Shown: piece by piece, positions 23,357 through 34,094 of the stretch
Position numbering within the stretch: the first letter of the stretch is position 1
Layout: each line of letters opens with the position of its first letter
Assembly: GCF_020536995.1 (NCBI RefSeq)
Contig: NC_068357.1
Coordinates: forward strand, 63,474,721 to 63,538,720
Origin: Dreissena polymorpha
Lineage: Eukaryota; Mollusca; Bivalvia; Myida; Dreissenidae
Length of the DNA: 64,000 nucleotides
Direction of reading: 5' to 3'
The notes under the pieces: generated by a model
Told to the model about the DNA's origin: nothing
The model's database searches: none
The model's input: only the letters and a program-made list of their open reading frames with translations
Made by a program: the position numbers and the translations under genes

Positions 23357-26300
23357 ATGGCAGAAAGAGGCGAAGATCGTAGCATGTCAGAAACCGAAAG
23401 GGATCCAATCCATAGCAGCATGTACAGCACTCACTCTCGGGTACGTTATGTACTAATAGGGCTTCCTAAAACAACAGCTTGTAAAGTCGGCACTCGGAGG
23501 TAAGTAAGAGACAGAAAGCGTTGCAAGATATAGAAGCAGTCTGTACATTATGCATACGCAGGTGAGTCAAGGACCGGAAGCGTTTCCAGACATAGCAGCC
23601 TGTAAAGTCGTAACTCACGGGTAGGTTAGGGACTGAAGCAGGTCCCCTGTACAGTCATCACTCATGAAAAAGTCCGGGACTGAAAGCAATCACAGACACA
23701 ACAGTCCGTACAGTCATCACTCATGGGTACGTAAGGGGACTGAAAGCGTACTCAAACACAGTACACTGTACAGTTGTTATTCATGGGTAAGTCAGGAACT
23801 GAGAGCGTTCCCAGACACAGCAGCATGTACCGTCGTTACTCATGGGTTAGTCAGGAACTGAGAGCGTTCCTAGACACAGCAGCCTGTAGAGTCGTCACTC
23901 ATGGGTAAGTCAGAAACTGAAAGCGTTCCCAGACACTGCAGCCTGTGGAGTCGTCACTCATGGGTAAGTCATGTAGATTCATCACTATCGAGTTAGTCAG
24001 GGACTGAAAGCGTTCCCACAAATAGCAACATGTACATTCATCACTATCGAGTTAGTCAGGGACTGAAAGCGTTCCCAAAAATGGCAGCATGTAGATTCAT
24101 CACTGTCGGGTTAGTCAGGGACTGAAAGAGTTCCCACATCTAGCAGCATGTAAATTCATCACTATCGGGTTTAGAAGCGTTCCCACAAATAACTACATGT
24201 ACATTCATCACTATCGGGTTAGTCAGGGACTAAACAAGTTCCCAGATACATAGGCCTATAAGTCGTTACTTTCGAATTAGCCTGCCATTTGTCTTCTGAA
24301 TTAAGTAAACAAATCTGAAAATGCAACTGTTTCTGCAGAACATTGAAGTTGAACGAAGTTAAAATTGTATTGTTAACAACTTACTTAATTGTGTGAGCAT
24401 AAACACAGTATAGTTCATGTACTAAATGACACTTTCAAAAATATAGCTTGTACCACTTGTCTCCACTTGTCTATATTTGATATTGGAGATGCAATGATTA
24501 TTTTGCAGAATAACATGGTTTGGATCTATGGAGGTTATTCGTTGCCAAATAACCAGCCTTGTCAAAATGACAATTTATACTTAGATCGCACTGAATAGAT
24601 TTGTTTAAATATAAAATGTTGCTTGTAATCGGTCTTTTGATTATCTCAGTTTTACTAGTACCGAAGAATAGCGAATGCTCACGTTTCTTTACGATGGTGA
24701 AATGGGCGGGGAAATGGGTGGAGCTTATTAATCTATTTTTTTCAAAACTTGTGAAGCTAGACTTTACATACCCGAATCATGATGATCGGAAAGTGCAAAG
24801 ATGCGCGTGTAAAAGCAGTTTCGGCAGCGTTCTATTGTAGGCGTAAACATTAATATTGTATATCCTGAACGTCAGGATGAACACTCGGAATTGTCTCTCT
24901 GGTAGTACTAATATTTAAATAATAGTTTAATAACGTGCATCTTATTTTATATAAATACGAGTGTACATTGTTACATCAACAAACCTCGTTTTCAAAATAC
25001 ACTTTTTGAGTTTACAAAAGAAGAAACGCATATGTATTTCACCGGAAACAATATATTTAACACAGATCAGCATGACTCGATTTTTTGGCAACGAATAGCC
25101 TCCATATGGTTCTAATCATAAATGACCATTATGCCTTGAGTGTGATTAAATATTGGTCCCCAGCTAGATCAAGTTATCACTATATATAGATGTGCATTCA
25201 CATGTATACATATTATACTATACATTATTTTCAAATATATATTAATTTGTATAAATTATTTATTTATTGATTTAAATATCATTCTCTTTTCGATAGCTCA
25301 CATTAAAATATAAACTGTTGAGCAATGTACATGTATCGTGTCTGTTAGAGGAAAAAAGCGAAACGACATTGGTTTGACTATGGTCAATATTTAATGGAAA
25401 TACCGTCAGTTATACACATTGTAATCGCAATGTGTGAGGTGCCGGAATAATGTAATTTTTTATCCACGCTCTTCAATTTTACTCAAAATATAACGACTTT
25501 CGTCTGATTTTATGTGTTACGTATAAGTAGTTTGAACATGACAATTATAATGCAGAAACTGTGAATGCTATCGGTAAAACAATACGAATAAATAAAATTA
25601 AAATATCGAAATAAAATATCATATCTGCATAAGGAACCATTGAACATTTTATCACAAACTGTATCATGTAATGCAAGCGAATTGTACAATACTGGATTAT
25701 AATACAAGTAAAAAGCATAACTTTTAAAGAGAATGTAATAGTTGGATCCTGTTTTTCAGGATTATGTCGAAGGTGTTTCGGTAGAAGTCTGTAATATAAT
25801 GACTCAGCTGGGATATGGAGAGGAAATCAGACGGGGACGTATTGAGAGATACAGGGAACGTGATATGTTGTTTAACGCAAGCTCCTATCATTTCACTCAC
25901 TTCACAGCTGGCAGTAAGGCCGAGGGGCTTACCTGCTGGGCAGAAAGCGACCATGACTGGTTGCACGTGCTGAAAGATGTCGTCTGTGTGGAAGCTGAAG
26001 TCGATCTACACACCATACCAGACCACACAGAAGTATACAGGATGGATACACGTACATACCCAGGGCACTGCAGGATGTTACTGGAGAGACGTGCTTCCAC
26101 ACAAATTACCCTCATTAGTAATTCTCTTTGTGATGACGGAAAAGGGAATGCTTTGCTAAGCAGCAGTTTATTTCTTGATGAATTGTCAAAAATTGAATTA
26201 AAACACGGAGTTCGACTTGAACGCGCGGGGCCCTCACTACCGATGTCATTAAGTCGTTTCAGAATTAATGTCGACAATGTGCATGCAATACACTGTCAAT

Positions 26301-27097
26301 GTCCCTGCATCCTGCAGAGATGGGCTGAACGACCTCGACATTGGCCGTCACCGGATGTCGTGCTGAAAGTTGTGTCATTGGGATCTTTTGTTACCCCAAA
26401 CGGATTAAAAAAAAGTGAATACAAATATTTAGAGTGGAGAATTTGTTTTAACATTGGTGAAACGGAACTCGTTAACAATCTAAATGGCACTCAAGCAAAA
26501 TTGTATGTTATTTTAAAAATGATTGTAAAAGAGGTACTGAAACCAACCAATAAAGAAATAACATCCTTTGTGCTGAAAAATATAATACTTTGGCAAGCTG
26601 AAAGCAATTCGCCCGCAATGTTTCAAGAAAGGAATTTGATCCATTGGTTGCATGACGCACTGGGAACACTTAGAACTGTAATAGCATCTACACAGCTGCC
26701 ATACTACATGATTCCTGAGCGAAATTTGATGGCAGATTGTGGGTTGCATGATGAACAACAGCATAAATGGGTAACAGATGTCACGGCCATGATTGAAGAA
26801 GGTCCAAGGGCAATACTTAGATTGCCAAAGATACGACAGGCCATTATTTGTCACCCAGAGCCGCTGTTGTGGTTCAGCAGGAGAAGGATGGAGCTGGAGA
26901 TGCTGCAGCTAGAGTTAACGAAAAATTGCCTTGTTAACTACGGGGAGTGTGATGACACTGATATCATCCTGCAGATAGTGAGACGCATGAATGAGATAGT
27001 AAGAGAGGTCTGTCTACGGATGTTTATAGAAGGCAGTACTTTGAATGAAATAGAAGGCAACGTTATGGAAGGAGTACTTTCTAGAATGTTGATGTAA
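23357..27097 (+). CDS. Mab-21 domain cGAS-like receptor (cGLR), two coding exons
   Basis: Exon 1 is 23357-23440 (28 codons, MAERGEDRS...) and ends at GG/GTACGT in phase 0. Exon 2 is 25760-27097, after the acceptor CCTGTTTTTCAG, also phase 0, giving 473 residues. This matches the Mab-21/cGLR size. Exon 2 carries the nucleotidyltransferase signature: Gly79-Ser80 in AGSKAEGL, the metal ligands Asp92 and Asp94 in ESDHDWL, and a third Asp200 in NVDNVHAIHCQCP. The helical half has WPSPDVVLKVV, EWRICFNIGETELV and SFVLKNIILW. Family members make cyclic dinucleotides on sensing nucleic acid and signal through STING; bivalves have many copies. All acidic residues are kept, so activity is plausible. Ligand and product are unknown. 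Exon 1 is inferred from splice sites and phase only. Confidence 0.8.
23385..24275 (+). repeat. 59-60-bp minisatellite reiterating the exon 1 end and splice donor
   Basis: About 16 units, with TGTA landmarks at 23420, 23479, 23541, 23600 and on to 24254. The consensus is roughly GACTGAAAGCGTTCCCAGACA, CAGCAGCATGTACAGTC, ATCACTCATGG, then GTAAGTCAGG. The first unit is the 3' end of exon 1 itself (ATAGCAGCATGTACAGCACT). GT dinucleotides in donor-like context recur at 23441, 23500, 23562, 23621, 23727, 23787, 23846, 23905 and 23964; those at 23500 (AG/GTAAGT) and 23562 (AG/GTGAGT) match the consensus better than the first. Later units (from 24000) read GAGTTAGTCAG and lose the donor. Confidence 0.85.
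24616..24840 (+). CDS. Putative small secreted amphipathic peptide precursor
   Basis: A 74-residue intronless ORF. Residues 1-21 look like a signal peptide: a Leu/Ile/Val-rich core (LLVIGLLIISVLLV) followed by a small-residue cleavage region (NSEC). Residues 22-47 (RFFTMVKWAGKWVELINLF and on) form a cationic, Trp/Phe-rich stretch that would be amphipathic as a helix. A polar tail contains CAC. The shape is that of a membrane-active host-defence peptide precursor, but no family is recognised. It lies in the intron of the cGLR gene on the same strand. It may be a chance ORF. Confidence 0.3.
   Translation: MLLVIGLLIISVLLVPKNSECSRFFTMVKWAGKWVELINLFFSKLVKLDFTYPNHDDRKVQRCACKSSFGSVLL
24841..25741. 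other. cGLR intron, AT-rich
   Basis: No gene, repeat or RNA was recognised. It ends in the polypyrimidine acceptor of the large cGLR exon. Confidence 0.4.
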
Positions 27098-27109
27098 TTA
27101 TGAATGCAA

Positions 27110-27112
<3 letters not shown>

Positions 27113-27191
<79 letters not shown>
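27113..27191. repeat. (TA)n microsatellite
   Basis: About 40 uninterrupted AT dinucleotides in the presumed 3' UTR of the cGLR gene, 15 bp after its stop codon. It yields an artefactual Ile-Tyr repeat in translation. Confidence 0.95.
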
Positions 27192-27194
<3 letters not shown>

Positions 27195-27402
27195 GTGGTG
27201 GTGCTGGTAGTGGGGTGTGGGTTGTTGGCGACAGTTTGTCAATCGAGCATATTTGATCTGGACTGTTGTTATTGCATTCCAATTGTAAAACTATCGGATT
27301 AGCTTATACCGTTATTACCGATATGTATACTTTTTGTCAACTATTCTTGAAACTGCATTTAAATATTCCTGTACTGTGTTTACGCTCTCTTGGAAATTTT
27401 TA

Positions 27403-27408
27403 AATAAA
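27403..27408 (+). terminator. Candidate polyadenylation signal of the cGLR gene
   Basis: AATAAA about 300 bp after the stop at 27097. It is the first canonical hexamer on the plus strand that I noticed downstream. Confidence 0.4.
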
Positions 27409-27629
27409 CAATATACATGTGTCACTTTTTCATATGTTTGTCATAGCCACACAACTGTCATTTTTTGCCACAAATCATGTCGTTCATCATGCAATTTCAA
27501 TAACTTGCCACAAAAGACCATCTCGAGGAGAGGATGTGGTGCGTGCGAGATCAGTTTCCCTACCTCAACGGTTAAGGTCAAAGTTAATGATCAAAGCTTA
27601 AATTTGGACATAGAACAGCTTGTGTGAGC

Positions 27630-30070
27630 TGTTACTTCATCGTTCACCATACAGTTGTTAAACTGTTCACCACAAATGTGCACCATGCTGAGATGGTGTG
27701 TCACGTGTAACAAGCGTATCCCTATTGTATAGGTCACCATCACGCACAACTGTCATAGGTTAAATTTGGCTATTATTGCCAGACATTAATGAATTCATAA
27801 TTTATCTTGCAATTAAAAAATAATTTACCAAAAATAGTAACTTTATGAAGAATGTGTGTCACACGTTTGGTCAAGGTCAAGGTCACATCAAACTGCAAAA
27901 AAATGTTCATGGTTAAGCTTGTTAAATACTTTCAAGAATTGGTGACAGTGGGAATTAAGTTACCATCAAAATCATTCGGGCAACGAAATATTAAACTAAC
28001 CATAAATGAAATATGAAGTGTTATTCAATTTCACTTACTAGTTTTACATGTATTTGAACACGTCTACTGTCATAGTTGGCAAACATGTGTTTATGTTCAG
28101 AAAGAAAACGAGCTATATTCAATCAAAGGTGGTTAGCGTGTGGCTATGATATTAATTAGTGAAAACATTATTTTGAATGATAAATTATATTTTAACGAAA
28201 AATCAACTTTCTGGAAAAAAATCACTATCAAATATATATATATAACAAGGTATCCAACTCGAAATCACCCGAAAACGGGGTGCATCGCTTTGAACAGCCA
28301 TTAATTCTTGTATAACTTATTTTATCTTGAAACTTCTATTGCATTAATGTTTTTTTTATTATAAAAGTCGTCAATTTTATGTAGATTTCTCTATGGTTTG
28401 AAAAACATTTAGGCAAAAATTACGCATCTAATATAAATTTCAAATAATTTAGAAAATATTCCCTTTTATTCAGTAAGTTTATCGGCCAATAACAATACCA
28501 CTTCATTGAATTATTTAAAAGTTATAACAAACATTAAATGTTTTTTTATCAAATGATTCATGACACGTATTACAGATTGATAGGAATTCCCGCCTAGAAT
28601 GGTCATGTTAGTATAGAAATACTTTATATACAATTTTATAAGCCTTTGGGTGTTATAAAGACATGACATATTTAATGAAATGTCTCAAAGTGTAGATTTT
28701 TTTTCATTTAGTAAAAGAAAGACAACATTACTGTTAAGAAGCTGAGAAGAACTTGTGGCTGAATACAAAGAACAAGAGGCTATATAGTTGTTGAAAATAG
28801 ATGTAAACATCATTTTATATGAATTTTCTGATAAAAGTGGTATGTTGAGTGAAAAGGGGAGATACATTTTCAAGAATAAACAATATAATTATAAATGTTT
28901 TGGTGAAGTGCATGTCATCCAGTATTATTATAGTAGCAGTTTTGGTCTAAAAAAACTATACCATTTTTACAGTTCATAACCCCTTATTGCAAAATAAATC
29001 ATTAAACAATAGAATTTTCAGAGTAACCTATTAAAACAAACATAAAATGCTTTATTAGAACCTAGATATTTTCTCTGCACTCATTTGTCATCAATTACTT
29101 ATGATTAAAAAAAATATTGTTTCATGCTACTCATGATACCAGTTTTTTCGACAGAACATAAATTACATTATTTTAAAGTGTGTAACCCCTTGTTGCCAAA
29201 AAATTCATAAAAAATATAATTTTCAAAGAAATCCATTAAAACAAAAAACAAAAAAGAAACCGCCTTTTTAAACCTTAAATATTATTCCTGCAAGCATTTT
29301 ACATCAATTATTAATGTTTAAAAACATCATTGGTTCATGCTTATGTAAGTTGCTGAGGTATCGGGCCATTCAGGGGCTATCATTTTAATGGTAGACCATG
29401 GCCGAACCGTTCTGCGTTCTGCGCTTATTTGGATGTAATAGCCTCTTGAGATGCGCATGTTATTAGAAATTGCAACGTGTGCGTTCTATTAACATTGCAA
29501 TAGACCCTTAAGCTTCATGAATATAGGCAAAAATTAGCCCATTGTGTTTGCGCACCAATGCATGAATTAAACTAATTCATACAATAACAATCAATTGGAT
29601 TATTTTATTTATCGAGATAAAACAATACACGCGTTATTACAAATCTTAAATCTGTTTTAGTATATAACAAAAAGTCGTAAGATTTTGCATATCCCTCGAG
29701 TTCGAGTTCGACGTCATATCACGTTACGCGACGACAAGCTGTTGTTTTTTGCAAACCTTTGATATTCTCGCTTCGTGATTGAATCGCAAATACCGGTAAT
29801 CTACAAAAACATTATAGTTGTAGTTCACCTTTGGACAAAATTTAAAAATGATGTGTTTGATTCGCACATTTTCGTTGTAGTTATGATATATGTGAGGAAA
29901 CAATAATACTGAACTTTTACCATGCTCTCAAATTTTGACGATTTTAAAACCTGAAAATTATAAAGCGTTGCATTATTAAACGTTTGAATAATTTGGAGAG
30001 ATCTGTTGTTGTCGTTATATTTTGTGACACTACGAGGATTGCTTATATAAAGTACAAAATACATCACTTA
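27630..30070. other. AT-rich intergenic DNA with one repeat head
   Basis: No coding region is supported. At 28244-28330 a repeat head starts ACAAGGTATC and contains a CACCCGAAAACGGGGTG hairpin, then CATCGCTTTGAACAGCCAT. The same block recurs at 59527. An isolated AGGTCAAGGTCA lies near 27880. Confidence 0.5.
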
Positions 30071-30077
30071 TTGTATG

Positions 30078-30160
30078 AGAACGGATGGCCGATAAGTCTA
30101 AGCGTTAGACTTTTACTCCAGGGGTCAGTGGTTCGAGCCCAGTTGAGGGTTATATTTTTA
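30078..30160 (+). ncRNA. tRNA-Leu/Ser-like relic (SINE head or pseudo-tRNA)
   Basis: GGATGGCCGATAAGTCTAAG matches an A box of the Leu/Ser class, and GGTTCGAGCCC, about 50 bp on, is a perfect B box. A T-rich tail follows. The acceptor ends do not pair well, so this is a tRNA-derived repeat and not a functional tRNA. Confidence 0.4.
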
Positions 30161-31221
30161 TTTCTTTAATTGTATTCTTGTTTTTTACTCGAGCTTTTTA
30201 AATCCAATGTTAACATTATCATTATAAGCATATAATAACAAACTTCAATATCTGCCCAAATCGTGAATAGGTCCCTTTATAACTATCGTTGCGATATGTA
30301 AATATTCACATCACAAACACAAGCTACCTACGTATGTACGGTTTAGGCATATTTATAATACAATATCTACAATACTTATTTGTTGTATTGTATTAGATGT
30401 TAATGCAAATTAAAAAACTATCTATACAATTGCCATTGATGCATGCTATACACTATGTGTATAATTGTATGCGAAAATTGTGTTCCCTGATTTTCTGAAA
30501 TTTTTTGTCGTCAATAAACTGAAACTGAATCACAAATGTATGAATGTAATGTTTACTCGAATTGATAATTAGCTGAACAGTTTTGTCACCATTTACAATT
30601 TTACACGTATGTTGTATTTTCCGAAATCATTTACTGCATCTTTGCTTTCTAATCGATATATATAATTGGAAATATAATTACTTTAGCAGTTTAACTTCTT
30701 TTCAATGAAAAATGTACTTTATGACTAAATGGGTATTAGGCGTAATGCCTGAACTTACGGGCTACCTGAAATATAGGTCAACGATATCATATACAGCATT
30801 GCACCCATGTAATGTATTCAACGTTCTCGATTGAACACATAATATCAGCACCATTGATGCAGATCTATTGCATTCATACCGAGGGCTTTTTGAGTAAATG
30901 CTCGCAGCAGCGAACGAAATTTAACTAAAAGTAGTAAACATAAATAACCCTTAAAATTATTCAAGAAAGTGATCATCCTATTGTCTGCCCTTTTATACTC
31001 GACTCCACACTGCCTGCTGGAAAGCAAATTCAGATTCCTCGAGTTGTTTACGCTGATTAATAATCTTTGCTTTAACTATGGTGCGTCTTCAGCTAACTTA
31101 GTTAACAAAGAATTATCTTAGTTCGAATGCATCGAAAGCATAAGGCTTATTCAAACGCTATCGATTCCGTTTCCTGAGCATACTCAGTACTTTGTCTCTT
31201 TAGGGCGATATAAAGAACGCC

Positions 31222-31300
31222 CCCACAGTAGGGATAGAACCATTGACCTCACAGTCGCTACGGTCACACGATAACCGAAGAAACTAAACTGTTCTGTGTT
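31222..31300 (-). ncRNA. tRNA-Val-like relic
   Basis: On the minus strand TAGTTTCTTCGGTTATCG resembles the A-box arm of tRNA-Val, and GGTTCTATCCC is a B box with one change. Probably a short SINE or pseudo-tRNA. Confidence 0.35.
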
Positions 31301-31439
31301 GTGTGTATACTAAATAAAGCTTCTGATCTTGCGTTTGACCCGGAACCATTTTTCACTCGGCTGAGATATCATCAGAACATATGCACCAAGTGCTCGTGGT
31401 GAGCTATTGTGGCCATCGTCATGAGTCGTAGTTCGTCAA

Positions 31440-31910
31440 TTTTAAGCTCTTTATTGCACTATATGCCACCAGGTCAAATCCTGGTAAAACATTACTATCG
31501 TTCTAGAAGCAACATTTATTACTCAATCTTAATGAAATTAGTCTGTTTATTTTGTTATCACTGTAAAGGCCGTATGTATTGCTCAATTTTAATTAAACCT
31601 GGTCAGAACATTTATCTGTACAGCACTTAAACCGTGTTTGAATTTCAGTTACTTCAAGCACTCAAAAACTAGGTAACCAGGTAAAGTATAAGAAAGAAAC
31701 TTTAAATCACTATATGGGCCACATTTCTTACTCAATCTTGATGAAATTTGATAAATGTTATCTTGACAATATTAATCTCGATATCTCATTTGGGTCACGT
31801 TAATTCACGAGCTCAAATCTTAGAAATATGCACATATATGGCTCAGTCTTGATGAAACTTCAGAATATACATCTTAAAAATAACAAGGCTTAATTCGAAT
31901 CTGAAGAATG
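31440..31910. repeat. Decayed tandem repeat of the TTGATGAAACTT type
   Basis: Three or four diverged units share GCTCAATCTTGATGAAA, AACATTTATCTTGAC and GGGTCACG blocks about 110-170 bp apart. The units look like the core of another dispersed bivalve repeat. Termini are not visible. Confidence 0.45.
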
Positions 31911-32754
31911 TGCATCCACTGTTCGTGGTATAACGTCATATAATGTTCTATTCTCGATATGTGTATCGTATACCCATACGCATGGTACTAATATCATTTA
32001 ACTTAATATGCAGAATCCCTTTATGGCGGACATGCGCATTGGTATCAGACCACTTCGGTCCAATAATGTTGCACGAAGTTACTGCTCTCTGATTAAACAT
32101 ATGCCATTTCTCATTTTTTTCCGTTTCGATTAAAATTTGATAAAAGTTTCAATGCCCTCTTGTTTTAGGGTGGCGCATATTCAAAGTTTGAATTTCCAGG
32201 GAGTTGTTGTCCTTTTTTACCGCATTTGATCTAGGATACTAACGATTCGAACTGTACATGTACTACACTTAATAAGCAGCATATCCTTATTTGGTGGACA
32301 TGCGAATATGTTAAAGGTTGTTCCGCTCCAATAACTTATCTGGCACTAAGTGACGTTTGACTTATGTTATGACATTTTCTTATTTATTTCACGTTTCACA
32401 TTAAATGATGATCAGATTTCGATGAAACTTAACATGTATCGTAAGTTCAGATTGTTTATGCGTATATTTTTATGTCTTTTCAATGCAGTGGTTTTAGTGA
32501 GTAATTGTCGATTGAATAATAATTAGTTTCCAAACATTAAACCCATATATTGACGAAGCGCATCATCGAAGAGCATCTATCTGTTTTACTGACAATCTCG
32601 TTCCTATGTATTTGAAATATTTCAAAAGTAACCAAAACAATACAGCGATATGGTATGTCTGGTACTTTTGTTTGTCGGTTTTAGTTGGAATCTTTTCAAC
32701 ATTGTTTCAGTCTTTTAACGTCGGTCAGCTTACAAACTTGCATATAGGTGTGTT

Positions 32755-32830
32755 GCTGTGTGGGGATGGAACCCGCGATTCTCGGACTTAAAACCCATCG
32801 ATCTACCAACTGATCTAGCTGGCCCGGTAT
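32755..32830 (-). ncRNA. tRNA-derived relic
   Basis: The minus strand reads GCCAGCTAGATCAGTTGGTA (A-box-like), then GCGGGTTCCATCCCC (B box), spaced as in a tRNA. The stem pairing is incomplete. Probably a SINE head. Confidence 0.45.
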
Positions 32831-32979
32831 GGGGTTGGCGCTATGTTTTCAACGAAATTTAAATTCCTTGTTCATAGATTGGCGGCCGGGCTTCGTCAAA
32901 CTACTGTTTTCGGGTCAATAATGTAGTTTCGATTTACCAGTGTGGATGAAATCTTGGATATAGCTTGTATTGGGACCCA

Positions 32980-33520
32980 GCTTGGGCTTGTATTTGTGAC
33001 TAGTGGGAGCAATGTCAGTGTTCTTAAAATAAAAAAGTAGTTTCCGCTCATCAACTCAAGTTTGGACGATGGTTTTTTACTGAAATTGTGTGTGAATGTA
33101 GCAAATATGCGGGCCCTGCTAATGGTTTAACGAGGGGCCATCCGGTCATTTATACTGACATTAGAACCAAAACACAAAAAAATGAGTTCGGATTTAGGTA
33201 TTGAATTGAAATTGAGTGTGTTGTTAGCTTACGTGCCTACCTGGCCTGTGAATGCATTCGGTTGCAGTGATATCCAGGTGCCTTTTACTAAACTTAGTAA
33301 AAATAAGGTTTCTGTACAATAACTTGGGTTTCGATTGAGTACTGCACCGAACGTTTGTGTGTAGTAAACTTTTTTACATACCTAGTTTGGAATTGGGTGC
33401 GTGTCAGATCGTGCTCAGGTGTCACTGTTTCTAAAATATACAAAATATTTCCACTCAATAACTTAATTTGCATTGATTCTGAAATTGTGTGTGCATGTGT
33501 TGTCTTGGAATGGCACAATG
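32980..33520. repeat. Decayed tandem repeat of the TTCCGCTCAATAACTT type
   Basis: TTTCCGCTCATCAACTCAAG (33029), TGTACAATAACTTGGGTTTCG (about 33310) and TTTCCACTCAATAACTTAA (about 33445), each followed by a GTGTGTG(A/C)ATGT block, are remnants of one unit. Weaker copies lie at about 32060 and 32320 (CCAATAA). Confidence 0.4.
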
Positions 33521-34094
33521 ATTAAGCTTTCGTGACATTTCCATATTATTGCTCGAGTGTTCACCTATTTTTTTAAGTTTCAATGTTGCTAGGACATTAT
33601 TTCATTGATCATTTAACGTAGTTCTATATAAACAATTCAGTAAAAACAATATCACTATGTATCGTAAAACTATGTTTATTATATACAACAAATACAAAAC
33701 GATAACTCTAGCTAATTGTTATATAGTATACTCAACAACTTAATTAGATTAAAAATATCCACTATGATATTTTTTAAGAACACAAAATTGTTATTTTAAA
33801 CTATATCTTCAAAGGCAATACGGTAAGCGGACACTACTTTTTTCTAAACTTTATTTTAAGATTTGAGAGTTATTTTCCATCGTAGTAAGGATATATAATA
33901 AAAGGAATTCTCAAAATCTCCATCAAAATTCTTTTTTTTATATGTTAAAGTTTACATTTAGTAAATGAAACAAAATTGATATAAAACTCAAATGGTAATA
34001 CTGAATGAGTTTAATGTTGGCAATACCAATACAATAGGTCAGGCTAGCGGTTATTTCCGACGACAGTAAATACATAAACAATGTCACATCCTGG

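Noticed and set aside
24389-24598. 69-codon ORF upstream of the small secreted ORF
   Set aside because: Starts at GTG, has no signal peptide or family resemblance, and lies in an intron.
26938-27282. ORF with an Ile-Tyr repeat (also at 48295-48582 and 50071-50434)
   Set aside because: Translation of (TA)n microsatellites; no protein support.
30078-32830. Three functional tRNA genes
   Set aside because: Only A and B box homology is kept; the stems are broken, so they are listed as tRNA-derived relics.
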